Source: Adiantum capillus-veneris
Taxonomy: Eukaryota; Streptophyta; Polypodiopsida; Polypodiales; Pteridaceae
DNA length: 64,000 nucleotides
Assembly: GCA_014529385.2 (NCBI GenBank)
Contig: CM043971.1
Span: 90,885,840 to 90,949,839 of the forward strand
Direction of reading: 5' to 3'
The position numbers and the translations under genes are program-made. Below, in pieces: positions 50,170-60,942 of the stretch. Below the pieces are notes generated by a model. It ran no database searches and was not told the origin of the DNA. It saw nothing but the letters and a program-made list of their open reading frames with translations. Position 1 is the stretch's first letter; each line of letters starts with the position of its first letter.

Positions 50170-51076
50170 AAGTACACCCGTGGTACCAGTAAACGTACTC
50201 ACACGATCGATGCTCCAAAAACAAAATTATATTCTTGAGGAAAGAGACACGGCATCAATTGCCCAATCTCAGAAAAAGAAGAAAACACGAAGAAAGAGAT
50301 CGCAAAAAGCAGCGAAGTTAGACCCCAGTTCAAAGACCAACATAGGGACTGGTGACGACCCCCTATATATGAACGACGCTGAAGAAGATTCTGATTCAGG
50401 TGAAACCATGGGGACCAAAACGACCACTAACATAGAAACCAACAAGGAAGATCTTCATGAGCCACAATGGCCAGGATCCAAAAAGAAGATAGGAACTTAC
50501 CCAAACCCTACAGAGGAGATTGAGCGAGTCAAGCAATTAAGGATTTTGGTAGAAGATACCCAAAGGGATCTAGAACCAGCACCTAGGAAGATCCAGATTA
50601 CAGACACCGTGTTCCCTACGCCACAACAACCTCACCAAGTCCATAGACCCTTGGACATACCTAGTGTCATCCAAGAAGAAAGTGACTTAAAGTCATGGGA
50701 AAGTGGGCGTACTCACTTCTTGATGGAAAGAATGTTTACAGAGGGACTACCTGATCCTATCGAAGAAATGGAGATCCCATCTTCCCCACGTCAAGGGACT
50801 CAAGGCCAAAAGGTGCCGTTAAACATTGCCAAATTGATGGATTTCATGTCTTCAGAAGTTAGAACCACCATCATGTCCAAACTATATAAAGACCCCGAGC
50901 TAGTCTCAGCCCTTCGAGCCTTCCTCAATGGAGAACTGAAGTTTGGGCTACCACAATTTGCACAAATGGATGGAGCTGGGGAGATGCCAATAGAGGAGGA
51001 ATACATAGATCCACAACCGAACCTAAATGAGAACCTTGTTATAGAAATACCTGTTAGAAAGTTGGGACAATACTAG
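50170..51076 (+). pseudogene. gag of element C, part 4 (C-terminal region)
   Basis: About 300 codons starting STPVVPVNVLTRSMLQK, then a lysine-rich basic patch (KKKKTRRKRSQKAAK), an acidic patch and a region with IAKLMDFMSSEVRTTIM and DPELVSALRAFLNGEL. I recognise no enzyme here. In most gypsy elements protease would follow, but at about 51065 the sequence switches to the last half of RNase H, so an internal deletion removed everything between. Confidence 0.7.
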
Positions 51077-52704
51077 GAGAACATAAACTGGACTACCCCA
51101 TTAGCTTTGCAAGTCTTCAGTTGAATGATGCCGAAAGAAACTACACCACTACAGAGCGAGAAGGTTTAGGTATGATTTATGCAGTGAAGAAATTTCGCTA
51201 CTACCTTCTGGCCAACAAGTTTGTGTTCTATGTTGATCATCAAGCCTTGTTGTATCTAGTAAATAAACCTTGTTCCACGGGAAGAATTACAAGATGGTTG
51301 TTAATTCTCCTTGAGTTTGATTTTACCATTGTGGTGAGACTTGGTAAAAGACATGTCATGGCTGATCATTTGTCTCGCATACCCAATGGTGAAGCCCCTA
51401 CTGGAGTCGATGATGAATTGCCTGATACTTCTCTATTCCTAGTCGAAACCATACCTGAATGGAGTGAGAATATTGTGAACTTTCTAGTTAATGGTTTTCC
51501 ACCCAAAGAGCTTCGTAAGGACATAGCTCGAAAACTGTTAAAAGAATGTGAACCTTACTCTCTCATTGTAGGAACTCTCTACAGGCTAGGGAAGGATGAT
51601 ATTCTTAGACGTTGTGTCCGTGAGGATGAGTATTTATACATACTGCAAGAAGCCCACATGGGTATAGCCGGAGGACATTTCTCAGGGGAACTAACAGCTA
51701 GAAAGGTGTTGCAATCAGGCTATTGGTGGCCAACCTTATTTAAGAATGCATCACTTTTTGCAAAAGGATGTGATGAATGCCAACGTTACAAGATCACACA
51801 ACAAAAGGATAGGATGCCCTTACATCCTGTTCAAATGACTCAACCATTTGAAAAATGGGGTTTAGACTTTGTAGGCCCAATTAGTCCGGCAGCTTGTAGC
51901 ACTCAATCTTGATATATTATTGTTGCCACTGACTATGTGACAAAGTGGGCGGAAGCCAGGGCGACACGTAAGGCCGATGCAAGGTCAACTGCCAAGTTTC
52001 TCTTTGAGAACATTGTTACAAGATTTGGTTGTCCCTTTGAGATTGTGAGTGACAATGATACTCATTTTATAAATGGAGTAATAAAAGAACTCACTACCAA
52101 CTTTATGATAGCTCACCATAAATCCACACCTTATTATCCACAAGCAAATGGCCAAGTTGAGAGCACCAATAAGACCTTAATCTCTATCTTAACCAAAACG
52201 GTGGAAGCTCATCACACATATTGGGATTTAAAGCTTACATCAACTCTATGGGCTTATCGTACTGCGTATAAAGTTGCCATTAACTGCACACCATTCAAGA
52301 TGGTGTATGGCCAAGAAGCGGTTATGCCATGGGAGTTTGTCGTTCCTAGTCTTTGAGTAGCTTCTCAAGAAGGTTGGGATGGTAACCCCTTAGTTGAGCG
52401 ATTATATATCATTGAAAGGCTAGATGAAGAGAGGCAATTAGCTGTGCAAAATGCACTTGTAGAGAAAGATAGGAGGAAGAAATGGTTTGACCGTCATCCA
52501 AAGAACAAAGATATCAATGTTGGTGATAAAGTCCTTATGTATGGAGTGCGTAACGAAAAGAAAAAGTTGAAATATGCGAGAAAAAGACCATATAGAGTAT
52601 GTGAGATCACCCACAAGGAACCATTTGTGTGGAGACTCTTGATAGAGTTGAAACCATTGGATTCCTCAATGGGAGCAAATTTAAAAGATACTATGATCCT
52701 TTAA
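51065..52704 (+). pseudogene. RNase H end and integrase of element C
   Basis: The reading starts mid-domain with LGEHKLDYPISFASLQLNDA and has TTTEREGLGMIYAVKKFRYY and YVDHQALLYLVN. Integrase follows: H..H (EAHMGIAGGHF), CDECQRYK, WGLDFVGPI (first D), VSDNDTHF (second D) and PQANGQVESTN (E). The tail KWFDRHPKNKDINVGDKVLM ends near 52620. Two stops, at 51910 and 52354, are both UGA at places where relatives have arginine, and the phase does not change across them. A frameshift near 52630 links to the next frame. Catalytic residues are kept. Confidence 0.8.
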
Positions 52705-53972
52705 GCCAAGAGGAGTTGCGTGCCATCCATACAAAAAAGGCAGCCAAGGCACAAATAGAATTGAAGAAGATACAAGCTCAAGCTGAGGCTAAGGAGCGAC
52801 AACAACGTGTAAGACGAAAACGAGAGGCTAATCTTGGAGTCACACATGCATTCCACGTTGAAATCGACAAGGATTGGTTGGACTCTGACACACCTCTATG
52901 ATACCCTATTGAGCTAAATAGCACCTATGGAAAAGTGCTATATAACGCCTTATTGGACACGGGTGCTAAATATAATCTGCTATCATATGGGGTGTGGTGT
53001 CAGTTAGGGAAGCCACCTCTATCTGAGAGTATTATCCAAGTCAAGGGTGTCAACAAGAAAAAAACTATGGTTTTTGGAATCTGGCACACTTCTGTCAGTT
53101 ATGACAATGGGGTTGTAGCTCAAGACTTTTTGGTCATGCCTGTTGGAACTATGGAGGGTAATATAAACCTAGGACGCACGTGGATGATAGCCACCAAATG
53201 CACTATTGATTGGGGGACTGGGGGTGTCACAACGCAAAAACCAACTCTTATCCCTACCACTCAAGCCATAGTCCCTGAGATATTGCCTAAGGAAATAAAA
53301 CCCGAGACATTGCAGGTCCAAGAGGTTGAACCATACGTCCCCATAGCGCAACTCTCTAGAGCTTCAACTGATGTAGTTGAAAGAAAGCTTGAGACACACA
53401 AGAACCATCCTAATATAACAAAGAAAACATACAAGTGGGTCCCTAAAGCTTCTTTAGTAACCATGGTTGATGCTAAAAAAAGGAAGCCTCGTAAGAAACG
53501 TCCCCCTCACTCCAAGAAATGTAAAGAAACATTGCGTTGGATTCCTAAACGACTATTGGAAGCCCAAGGATACTATGAAGGAAATGATCAAATCTGGGTG
53601 CCCAAATGTAAATTGTACTCTTACCTGTCACCGGGCCCATGTAAGCTCAATCCTGTGGCTCCAAAACAAATTGAAGATCGTGGAAAGGAAAAAATCACAG
53701 AATGCGACACACCTGCACCAGAGCTAGTTTGGGTACCAAATAAAGAACAATTTGTTCCACCTAGCTCAGGAACAGGGAAAGCAAATGAAGCTTCTTGCTC
53801 TTCATGTAGTTCCTATATGGAAATAGAAGCTTCCATACAACCTCCACCTACCATTGTACATATCCAGACAAGCAAGGAAGAGTTTACACCTCTCGTTGTA
53901 AGTTCACCACCTACAACGATGTTGCAAATAAAAATCATGGGAGAGTACCTGACCACCCTTGCAACTAGATGA
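52629..53972 (+). pseudogene. Retropepsin with W-V/I-P repeats, downstream of integrase in C
   Basis: In one phase, with a single UGA at 52899: an integrase tail (GFLNGSKFKRYYDPLSQEEL), a charged helix (KAQIELKKIQAQAEAKERQQ), then YNALLDTGAKYNLLSYGVW and GTMEGNINLGRTWMIATK, which are the active site and C-terminal half of a retropepsin. The DTG is intact. After it come four spaced motifs, YKWVPKASL, LRWIPKRLLEAQGYY, QIWVPKCKLY and LVWVPNKEQF, about 30-70 residues apart with basic spacers, then a serine-rich end. Protease normally precedes reverse transcriptase, so its place here is odd. It may be a true family gene order or a rearranged copy. The function of the W-P repeats is unknown to me. 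Confidence 0.7.
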
Positions 53973-54079
53973 AACGCATAGAGCGGTTGAAAACTATTGG
54001 TTAAAGCCTTCACCTATAACAACTTGGAACAACTGGTTTCAAAAAGTGACGACATCATTTCAAAAGGTATGATCTACCC

Positions 54080-54093
54080 AAGGAAGGGGGGAG
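54080..54093 (+). promoter_or_regulatory. First polypurine-like tract near the 3' end of C
   Basis: AAGGAAGGGGGGAG followed by TGTTTGTTGAC closely resembles AGGAAGGGGGGCA followed by TGTTAACC at the true LTR (55982-55994). Both lie in a coding-like IY-x-RKGG context. Confidence 0.6.
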
Positions 54094-54171
54094 TGTTTGT
54101 TGACATCCATCATTCACTTGCTTCCCTCTCAACCTTTCTCCCTGATCTCTTAATCTCCAATCTTAGGGAAT

Positions 54172-54182
54172 GTATATATAAA
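54172..54182 (+). promoter_or_regulatory. TATA box upstream of the accessory frame
   Basis: TATATATAAAG lies about 180 bases before the ATG at 54356. TTTGTATTCTCAG just before the ATG could be a splice acceptor. Confidence 0.4.
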
Positions 54183-54355
54183 GCCTTATACTCACAAAAA
54201 CAAGATAAAAAAGTAAAAGAGCAAGAGTGACTAGCAACGAGAGAGCACCCTATCACATCCTATACATAAGTCTAAATTCACCATGTTACATCAAGAAACA
54301 CACAAAAACAACTCATGTTTTAAAGACCTAACCAAATCTATTTGTATTCTCAGAG

Positions 54356-54778
54356 ATGGCTAGCTCACCAGAGGCATGCGCTTCTATTTTTGATGAAAGG
54401 TACCCTTTTTCTTTTTCTCAAGTGTTTCACATCTGCTACCCTGTACTTTCTTGCGAATGGGATTTGGTAGAGAGACTTGCACGTGAGTGAAAATTTGAGG
54501 AGTTAGAATGGCTGATACGTCTATGGATACTTAGTGATCCCTACCCAGTAGCGAATGTTTCTCCGGTGTCACATGCTTATTCTTTTGCACAGGATGAGTA
54601 TCCACGCATCGCGAGGTTCTTGATTAACACACTTGCGCAAGAGGATGATGAAGAAGAAATAATAGAGACCGCGGAAGACTATGGCCTCACGAAAAATGAT
54701 TTCGTTTATCTAGATGATGAGGATAGAGGCCTAGCCTTAGGGTGGCCACCCGGTTTATATAATATCCTCTTTCCTTGA
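54356..54778 (+). pseudogene. Accessory frame in the 3' region of C, one internal UGA
   Basis: From MASSPEACASIFDERYPF the phase stays open for 141 codons except for a UGA near codon 46. The second half reads SFAQDEYPRIARFLINTL, an acidic stretch (QEDDEEEIIETAEDYG) and a Y/P-rich end (GWPPGLYNILFP). It is not a retroelement enzyme and I do not recognise it. It could be a captured host exon, an element-specific accessory gene, or part of another element's 3' region. Its position between two polypurine tracts, with a TATA box upstream, supports a separate transcription unit. Confidence 0.4.
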
Positions 54779-55980
54779 TTCTAAAATGGATGACAAATAG
54801 GTAGGTTAGGGGTCTGGATTGTGTTTTGAGTTTGTTTTCTAGGAGTTTTAATTTTTTCACACTGACATGCCTCCTAGAGATATAGTGCTTGTTTTTTGGA
54901 TGTGTTAGGTAGGACTTATATGGATCTCCATCCACATGGCTGAGGACATCTGCTTCGATGAAATGAGAAACTCCATACCTCGAGGTGTACCACTTTCCAT
55001 GATTCATGTTGGGGGATATGTATAATTGCTAATAATGATTTTTCATGGTTTGTTTGAGTGCAATAGTTATGTTTGTTATCTGCCATTATAGATGTATAAA
55101 TTTGTCTTTGCTTAAGTTGATGGAACTAGAGTTTAATCTTATGGATGAGCCTTGAGATTAGGAGACCGTGACTTTAGGTTAACTCATTTACTTGACCACT
55201 AGGCCTAGCTGATAAAATTATCTGAGTATTTGAGACCTTAGGAATGTTTAAGGCATAGAGAAGCTTGCTCACTTAAACAACAAAAACACTAGTGAGAATA
55301 CAAAGGAAATGGAAGAAAAAAACATAAGTGCCACAAATGAAAAATCTAATGCTGGAAGAGAAATCGTGGCTTGATTTGGTACTTCACTCACATGTATTGT
55401 CTATGGTACTAGAGCCCTAGAGGTTCCCAGTGTGGGCACTTTTCCTTGAGAAGCAAAAAGCCCTGGACATACAAAATAAGCACACACGTCAAATGATTGT
55501 GAACCAAAGTAAAAAAGAGAAAAATAAAAAAATGAATGACATTTAAAAGACTTCCATCAAGCTTACAGTTAACATTTCAAGCTTTTGTTTACAGTTGTGA
55601 GAGCTAGTTGGCTAATCAAAGCTGAAAAGCACAATTAGGGAATCTTGCATTTAGATAATCTTCTTAGCTTAGCTAGTACTAGAGTAGTTGTTTTAACCTT
55701 AGTCATAGCTAACTAATTGATAGACTCACCTATAAGACCAAAACTCTTGATTAATTAATTTACTCAAAGTGCGATTTATTTGTCCTTAATGGCAGTCTAA
55801 CATTTCATAAATCTTGCATTTACTCATTTCCACATGTACTTTACATTCCCCTCATGATTTATGGAAATATAATTCCGCTTGCTGAAACAATGACTTTCCC
55901 TTGCAGATTCAAATCCAGATGCTCTACAACATGGACATAACAAGCTTCAACTCAATAGCTTCCGAGGACGGAATCTACAT
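54779..55980 (+). other. 3' noncoding region of C
   Basis: AT-rich with many stops. Only the last 80 bases (MLYNMDITSFNSIASEDGIY phase) look coding. No other feature seen. Confidence 0.4.
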
Positions 55981-55981
55981 C

Positions 55982-55994
55982 AGGAAGGGGGGCA
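55982..55994 (+). promoter_or_regulatory. Polypurine tract of element C
   Basis: AGGAAGGGGGGCA abuts TGTTAACCC of the 3' LTR. Confidence 0.85.
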
Positions 55995-56610
55995 TGTTAA
56001 CCCTCACGGCTCACGGACACCCTATCACCTACGACGGACGTTCTAACCCACGGCGGACATTGTATTATTTATTTGGTAGAGTCGGGTACCGGGCTTGTCG
56101 GTCCAATAGGAAAAGGGTAAGAGTGATCGCCGATGAGAGGCGCACTCTAACTGGAACATTCAAGGGATTAGTTGGCTAAGCATGGGCGCCCAAGTGTGAA
56201 TGGGGTGAGCTCATATAAAAGTCAACTAAACCTAAAATTCACTCATTCTCTCATTTGTGCAATTGAAGAGTGCTCTTGCTCCATCTCCTTCTTCTTCTTC
56301 TTCATCTCTTTGTGTGTGTTTGAGAGAGAGAGAGAGAGAGAGAGTGAGAGAGGGAGAGAGAGGGACTGTGTGGGCGATCGAGCATTACGAAGGCACGACG
56401 GCGGTGAAGAGGTTGAGCACGGCGTAGCGGCGTCTCCTTCTTCTTCGCGGCGAGGAATCCTCCACGAAGCAAGCGTAGAGCAGTGAGTGACACACCATCG
56501 CCTTGTTTGAGCTTACTAGTTTAGGCTTGTTGTGTGCTTGGAGCCATTTGTGGCTCGCACACGATGTATCGGCAAGTTCCTTGCATTGACACGTGCGACA
56601 TACGCGCACA
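55995..56610 (+). mobile_element. 3' LTR of element C
   Basis: 616 bp, TGTTAACCC...CGCGCACA, followed by CCTGT. It carries the TATA box at 56212 and a GA microsatellite that differs in length from the 5' copy. Confidence 0.9.
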
Positions 56611-56729
56611 CCTGTTCAATTTAGAGTGACTCTAGTAAGTTTCGCATACAGTTAAAAACTTATGAATATTTAAAAGAAATCTCATAAAGTCAAAATAAGA
56701 GAAAATTATTCATAAAACATGTTTTTCCA

Positions 56730-57600
56730 TACCCGGTTCTTACCTTTTAGATGAGTCATTGTAATCATTTACAAGGTTTGCATTATCCTTTAACTGGACG
56801 CCTTGCATCCACTTTGCATCTTTGAAAGGATAGTTATTGAACTTGAGAAGATATTTTTGGATAGTCTTACCACTTCTTAAAACCTTGTCTTCATGTTGTA
56901 GGATGCTCTCAGACTGCACAATCTCTTCTTGACCTTCAAACTCGGGTGGATCTTTAGTTACTGGTTCTTTGGGTGGCTTGCCCTTATAAGGTTTCAAAAG
57001 GATCACACAAAAATCATTAGGAATTAGGCAAGTGTTAGGTAACCTTAATCTATAATCCAATTCATTGATTGGCTTAAGGATCTAAAATGGGCCATACTAT
57101 GTTTTTGCTAGCTTAGCATATTATTTTTGATGACCTATTGGGCGTCCGTTTTTTCCCTTGCCAATATTATGGTTTAAACAGGCTTTAGAACATTTAAGCA
57201 ATACCCAATCATTGTCTCTGAAGGTCGAGGCTCTTCTATGCTTATTAGCAGCAAGCCTTTTTTTATGTTGCGTGATGGATATAGTTTCTTTAATCTTGTT
57301 AAAAGATTATTTAAGGTCTCTACTATACTCATCAACAACAAAAATCTTTCGAAGTGTCTTTACTATCAATGGGATCTTGGGTCTTCCTTCAATTACCTCG
57401 AAGGGTGCCTTTCCTGTAGAAGTATGGAAAATGTTATTGTATGCATACTCTACTAAGGGTAAATACTTTTCCCATTGATCTCTTTGATTTTACTTTTGTA
57501 ACTTAGGCTTTGAGTAGATCAATTATAGTCTCACTTTGGCCATCCGTTTGTGGGTGATATGCCGAGGAGAAATTCAACTTACTACCCAAATTCTTGAAGA
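56730..57600 (-). pseudogene. Integrase end and chromodomain of chromovirus D
   Basis: On the minus strand, 57060-56740 reads DYRLRLPNTCLIPNDF (end of the integrase tail), an acidic spacer, SESILQHEDKVLRSGKTIQK and YLLKFNNYPFKDAKWMQG. The last part matches a chromodomain (strand, then aromatic and W-acidic positions), as in V at 8935-9064. Upstream phases give YAYNNIFHTSTGKAPFEV near 57440-57390 and [11 protein letters not shown] near 57560. Several stops break it. The 56616-56729 stretch is noncoding. Confidence 0.7.
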
Positions 57601-58260
57601 GACCTTTCCAAAAAAATTCTTGGCAGATACTATAGATGTTCGTAAGACATGATATTTGGAGATCTGTGATTTCCGTATGATGTGCTTGAATTTCTGACCG
57701 GTATAAAGTGTGTTTTACTAAATTGGTCTACTATTGCCCATATCTCCATATTCCCATGAATAGATCTTGGCAATCCAAAGATGAAATCCATGGATATACT
57801 CTCCCATGGGGAATTAGTTATAGGCAATGGCTGAAGCAAGCTAGGATACTTTCCTCTATCATACTTTGTCTTTTGTCATACAATGTATTTGGCAAGATAA
57901 TCTGGTATGTTTGCCTTCATTGTTGGCCAATAAAAGGACATTTCTAGTCCCTTAAAGTATCTTGAATCCCTCTATGTCCCGCATAAGGGGAATCATGGGG
58001 CTCATACACAAATTTTTCACATAAGCTATGTGTAAAACATAACCTATTTCCATCGAGCAGATAACCATCTTGTACATTATATGGTTCCTGTTTCTTCCCC
58101 AATGCGATAGCTGACATTACATCTTTGAAGTTTGGCTCCATAGCATACTCATCTATCATAGAAGATAGATCATTGTAAATAGCCATTGATACAATATTCA
58201 CCTTTTGTCTTTGTGAAAGAGAATTGTCCACTTGGTTGTGCTTACCAGTAATGTGAGAAA
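57601..58260 (-). pseudogene. Integrase zinc domain and core of D
   Basis: Minus-strand 58231-57944 holds HDSPYAGHRGIQDTL, part of the HHCC domain. 57839-57630 holds PWESISMDFIFGLPRS and [17 protein letters not shown], with the first catalytic aspartate. Frames are broken between these parts. Confidence 0.7.
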
Positions 58261-59160
58261 TATGAAAGTTACTGTGTTAGCCCATCTCATTTTCTTATCA
58301 CTGACTTTGGGGATTTGTGCGCAAAATAAATGGAGTGCCTATGAGATAATGCTTCCATGCATAGGCATTTAAAATGGCCAGTAGATCTTTTTCATAAGAT
58401 TATTTTCTTGGTCATTTAATCTCCTACTTTTGTATGCTATGGCATGCCCTTCTTAAAGAAACACAACCCCAAGGCAATGTCCACAAGCATCACATTAGAC
58501 TTCAAAAGGTTTTGAGAGGTTTGATAGTATAAACACTAGTTGAGAGATTAGTTCGCTTTAAGATTTTCAAAAGATTCATTCTCTTTCATAGTCCATACAT
58601 ATTTAGTATTGTTTTTAGTTAAGTTATACAATGGCCCTGCTATGAATGAGAATTTTTCTATGAAGCATCTATAGACACACACATTCTTATAAGCTTCTCA
58701 ATTCATGTAGATTCATTGGTATAGGTCATCCTTTTATTACCTCTAACTTTTTAAGGTCCATTCATATCCTTGATTCGGAGTTAATATGACCTAGATATTG
58801 AATCTCTTTTAAGAAAAAATCACTTTTCTTTTTATTAATATAAAGCTCATTATATCTCAAAACTTGAAATATTATCTGAAGACGCTACTTGTGTTCCTTA
58901 ATAAACTTAGATAAACTATGATGATCGTCCATTTTTCCACAAGCTCGTTCACTTGCCTCATAATATCCTCTTGTTGAGCTTGTGAGACTCGATAAGGAGG
59001 CTTATTAGGAGGTGAACTACTAGGTAGAAGTTCTATGGTATAGTCATCTTGTCCTCTTCTAGGAGGTAAACGACCAGGTAGAAGTTCTATGTTTATGATC
59101 ATCTTGTCCTCTTCTAGGAGGTAACTCCCTAGGAATGTCAGCCACAAATACATCTTTTAG
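58261..59160 (-). pseudogene. Reverse transcriptase and RNase H region of D, heavily decayed
   Basis: The start is visible at 59153-58872: YTIELLPSSSPPNKPPYRVS, EDIMRQVNELVEKW, preceded by a short in-phase duplication (LLPGRLPPRRGQDDYTIELLP-like, about 69 bases). The palm motifs after this are not recoverable by eye. RNase H scraps may lie near 58400-58500. Confidence 0.5.
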
Positions 59161-59253
59161 TTTCAGTTTTGACCTCATTAGGAACACATGCATCTTCCTA
59201 AGATTCTTTGACAAAAACCATGTAAGAAGAAAAATAACTTTTTAAAACTTTGT

Positions 59254-59735
59254 CTAGAGCTTGAGTAGTGGTATAGTGTTACCCGCACTATTTACATCAA
59301 GTGCAATATCCTTGTCCCTATGGGAAAAGAAGACTTTTCTTTTAGGAAACTTCATTGTGGTAGTTGCGCAATCAAACCATGGTGGTGCCCCTAGAATAAC
59401 ATCTTCATGCTTGAGTTGGGACATAAAGGAATCTTCTTTGTGTACATAACTTTGCACATGGATCCTTCGCTTCCCAATCAATGCAGTGATTGAGGCCTCT
59501 TCCCCTCTGAAAGATCCATCTGCTTTCACCACATCCTCATCTCAAAGTCATGGATTCCTAGCTTGGTAGCTAGCTCAACAGAGATAAATTTGTGGGTAGA
59601 ACCACGATCAAAAAGTATGAAAGCATCATGTTCTCTTACTTTTCCCCAAGCATAAGAGAGTGGTGCTCCTTTGCAAAGGCCTTCCTCTTTGAGCTTCCAC
59701 CATGCTAGCTCTAGGAGGGTCATTATGTTCACTTC
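59254..59735 (-). pseudogene. Protease of D
   Basis: 59732-59526 reads AFILFDRGSTHKFISVELAT, a retropepsin site with D-R-G where D-S-G is expected. 59532-59254 continues with EDVILGAPPWFD. The frame is cut at 59526. Confidence 0.7.
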
Positions 59736-60929
59736 TCTTAGGGCATATCTGTGAAAGATGTCCTACTCCCCACACTTGAAGCACTTGTTTTCCTTATGAT
59801 AACGCTCTACCTCTTTAGGTGAAAGTTTGTTTTTACCTTTGTAGCCTTTATCGTTTGCCTTTTCTTTGTTGTTGTTGTTGTTGTTTTTGTTTTCATTAGC
59901 TTTGAAATAATTTTGCATAGCGCTGTTTGTCCCCTTTTGCTCAGTTTGTTCCTTAGCTTTTGTAGTCTTGGGGCCCTTCTTGTTCTCTTGTTAAAAGTAA
60001 TCCTTGAGGCAACCATCGTGTGATGTATGACCACCGAGATAGTTTTAGGATGTTGTGAGTTGACATACTCACTCATCTCTTTGGATAGGCTGGTAAAGTA
60101 TATCTTCTTGGATAGACAATGGCTTTGAGATGTAGCTCCCACAACTTATCCCTTGAGGTATGAAGCCCCAAAGACATGAAAGGCTTCTCCCTTGAAAGTT
60201 TTGTACCTCTCCCTTCAAAGTTTTTGATGCATGACTTCTTCTTGAACAGTTTTCCTTAGAGGTCCTTAAGGTATTTCCTCCTCATTACCCAAAGAGATTC
60301 TTCTTCTGGAGGTCTCACTAGAAGGCCTCACAAGAGCTCTCTCTTCTTGGGTACTTGGAGAAACTTGAAGAGCTTCTATTTAGATTTGAGCCTCCACTTG
60401 CAAAGTAGGGTTTCCCATAGCTTCTTAAAGCTTGTCAACAATATAGTTGACAACTCTTTGATCATCATCAATGGTTACACCATGTGCTAAATCCAGGTTG
60501 TCAATATAAATTATATTCTTTTGATTATGTTGTGCAATAATTTATGTATATGCCATCTCTTTCCTTGGAACTCCCAAAACCTTTGTTACTAGGCCTCTTA
60601 ACCCTTGAAAATAAGCACTCAAGTAACTACACTCGTGGTTTAGAATATTGTTAATTGCAAAGATTAGGGAAGTGGGTCTAACAGTGTTAGGGTGACACCA
60701 GTTCCTATCAAGGGGCTAATAGATCAATAATGGTTAAGCCATAGGCAAGTCTAAAAAGATTCCATTTATTAAGGCAATGATTCTCGATGGTGTCTCCCGT
60801 ATCCTACAAGCAGGTATGCCAACCGAGATTATAACTCCCAATCCCACTTACTCTATTGCAATGAACAACTCCAACCTTTCATAGATTACTCAAGGACCTC
60901 TCTTCTTAGGCAAGAAAAGAGAAACTTTA
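59736..60929 (-). pseudogene. gag of D, decayed
   Basis: A broken zinc knuckle (KCFKCGE, a stop, DIFHRYAL) is readable near 59800-59750, and a lysine/threonine-rich spacer at 60142-59807. The remaining 0.8 kb has frequent stops and only weak gag character. Confidence 0.5.
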
Positions 60930-60941
60930 GCTTTGATACCA
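60930..60941 (-). promoter_or_regulatory. Primer binding site of D (initiator tRNA-Met type, one mismatch)
   Basis: The minus strand reads TGGTATCAAAGC, one base off TGGTATCAGAGC, one base from the LTR at 60943. Confidence 0.75.
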
Positions 60942-60942
60942 A

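Larger units (their letters stand above)
27498..56610 (+). mobile_element. Ty3/gypsy element C, host of three nested elements
   Basis: LTRs at 27498-28089 and 55995-56610 with matching target duplications enclose 29.1 kb. About 18.8 kb of that is later insertions (30004-40303, 41131-44380, 44918-50164). C itself is about 10.3 kb on the plus strand: leader, long gag, a deletion that removed reverse transcriptase and half of RNase H, then RNase H end, integrase, a downstream retropepsin, an accessory frame, polypurine tract and LTR. RNase H and integrase resemble the non-chromodomain (Athila/Tat-like) branch. Confidence 0.85.

Noticed and set aside
54094-54350. Calling this a second 3' LTR of C
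   Set aside because: It has TG after a purine tract and a TATA box, but I found no second copy and no matching end.
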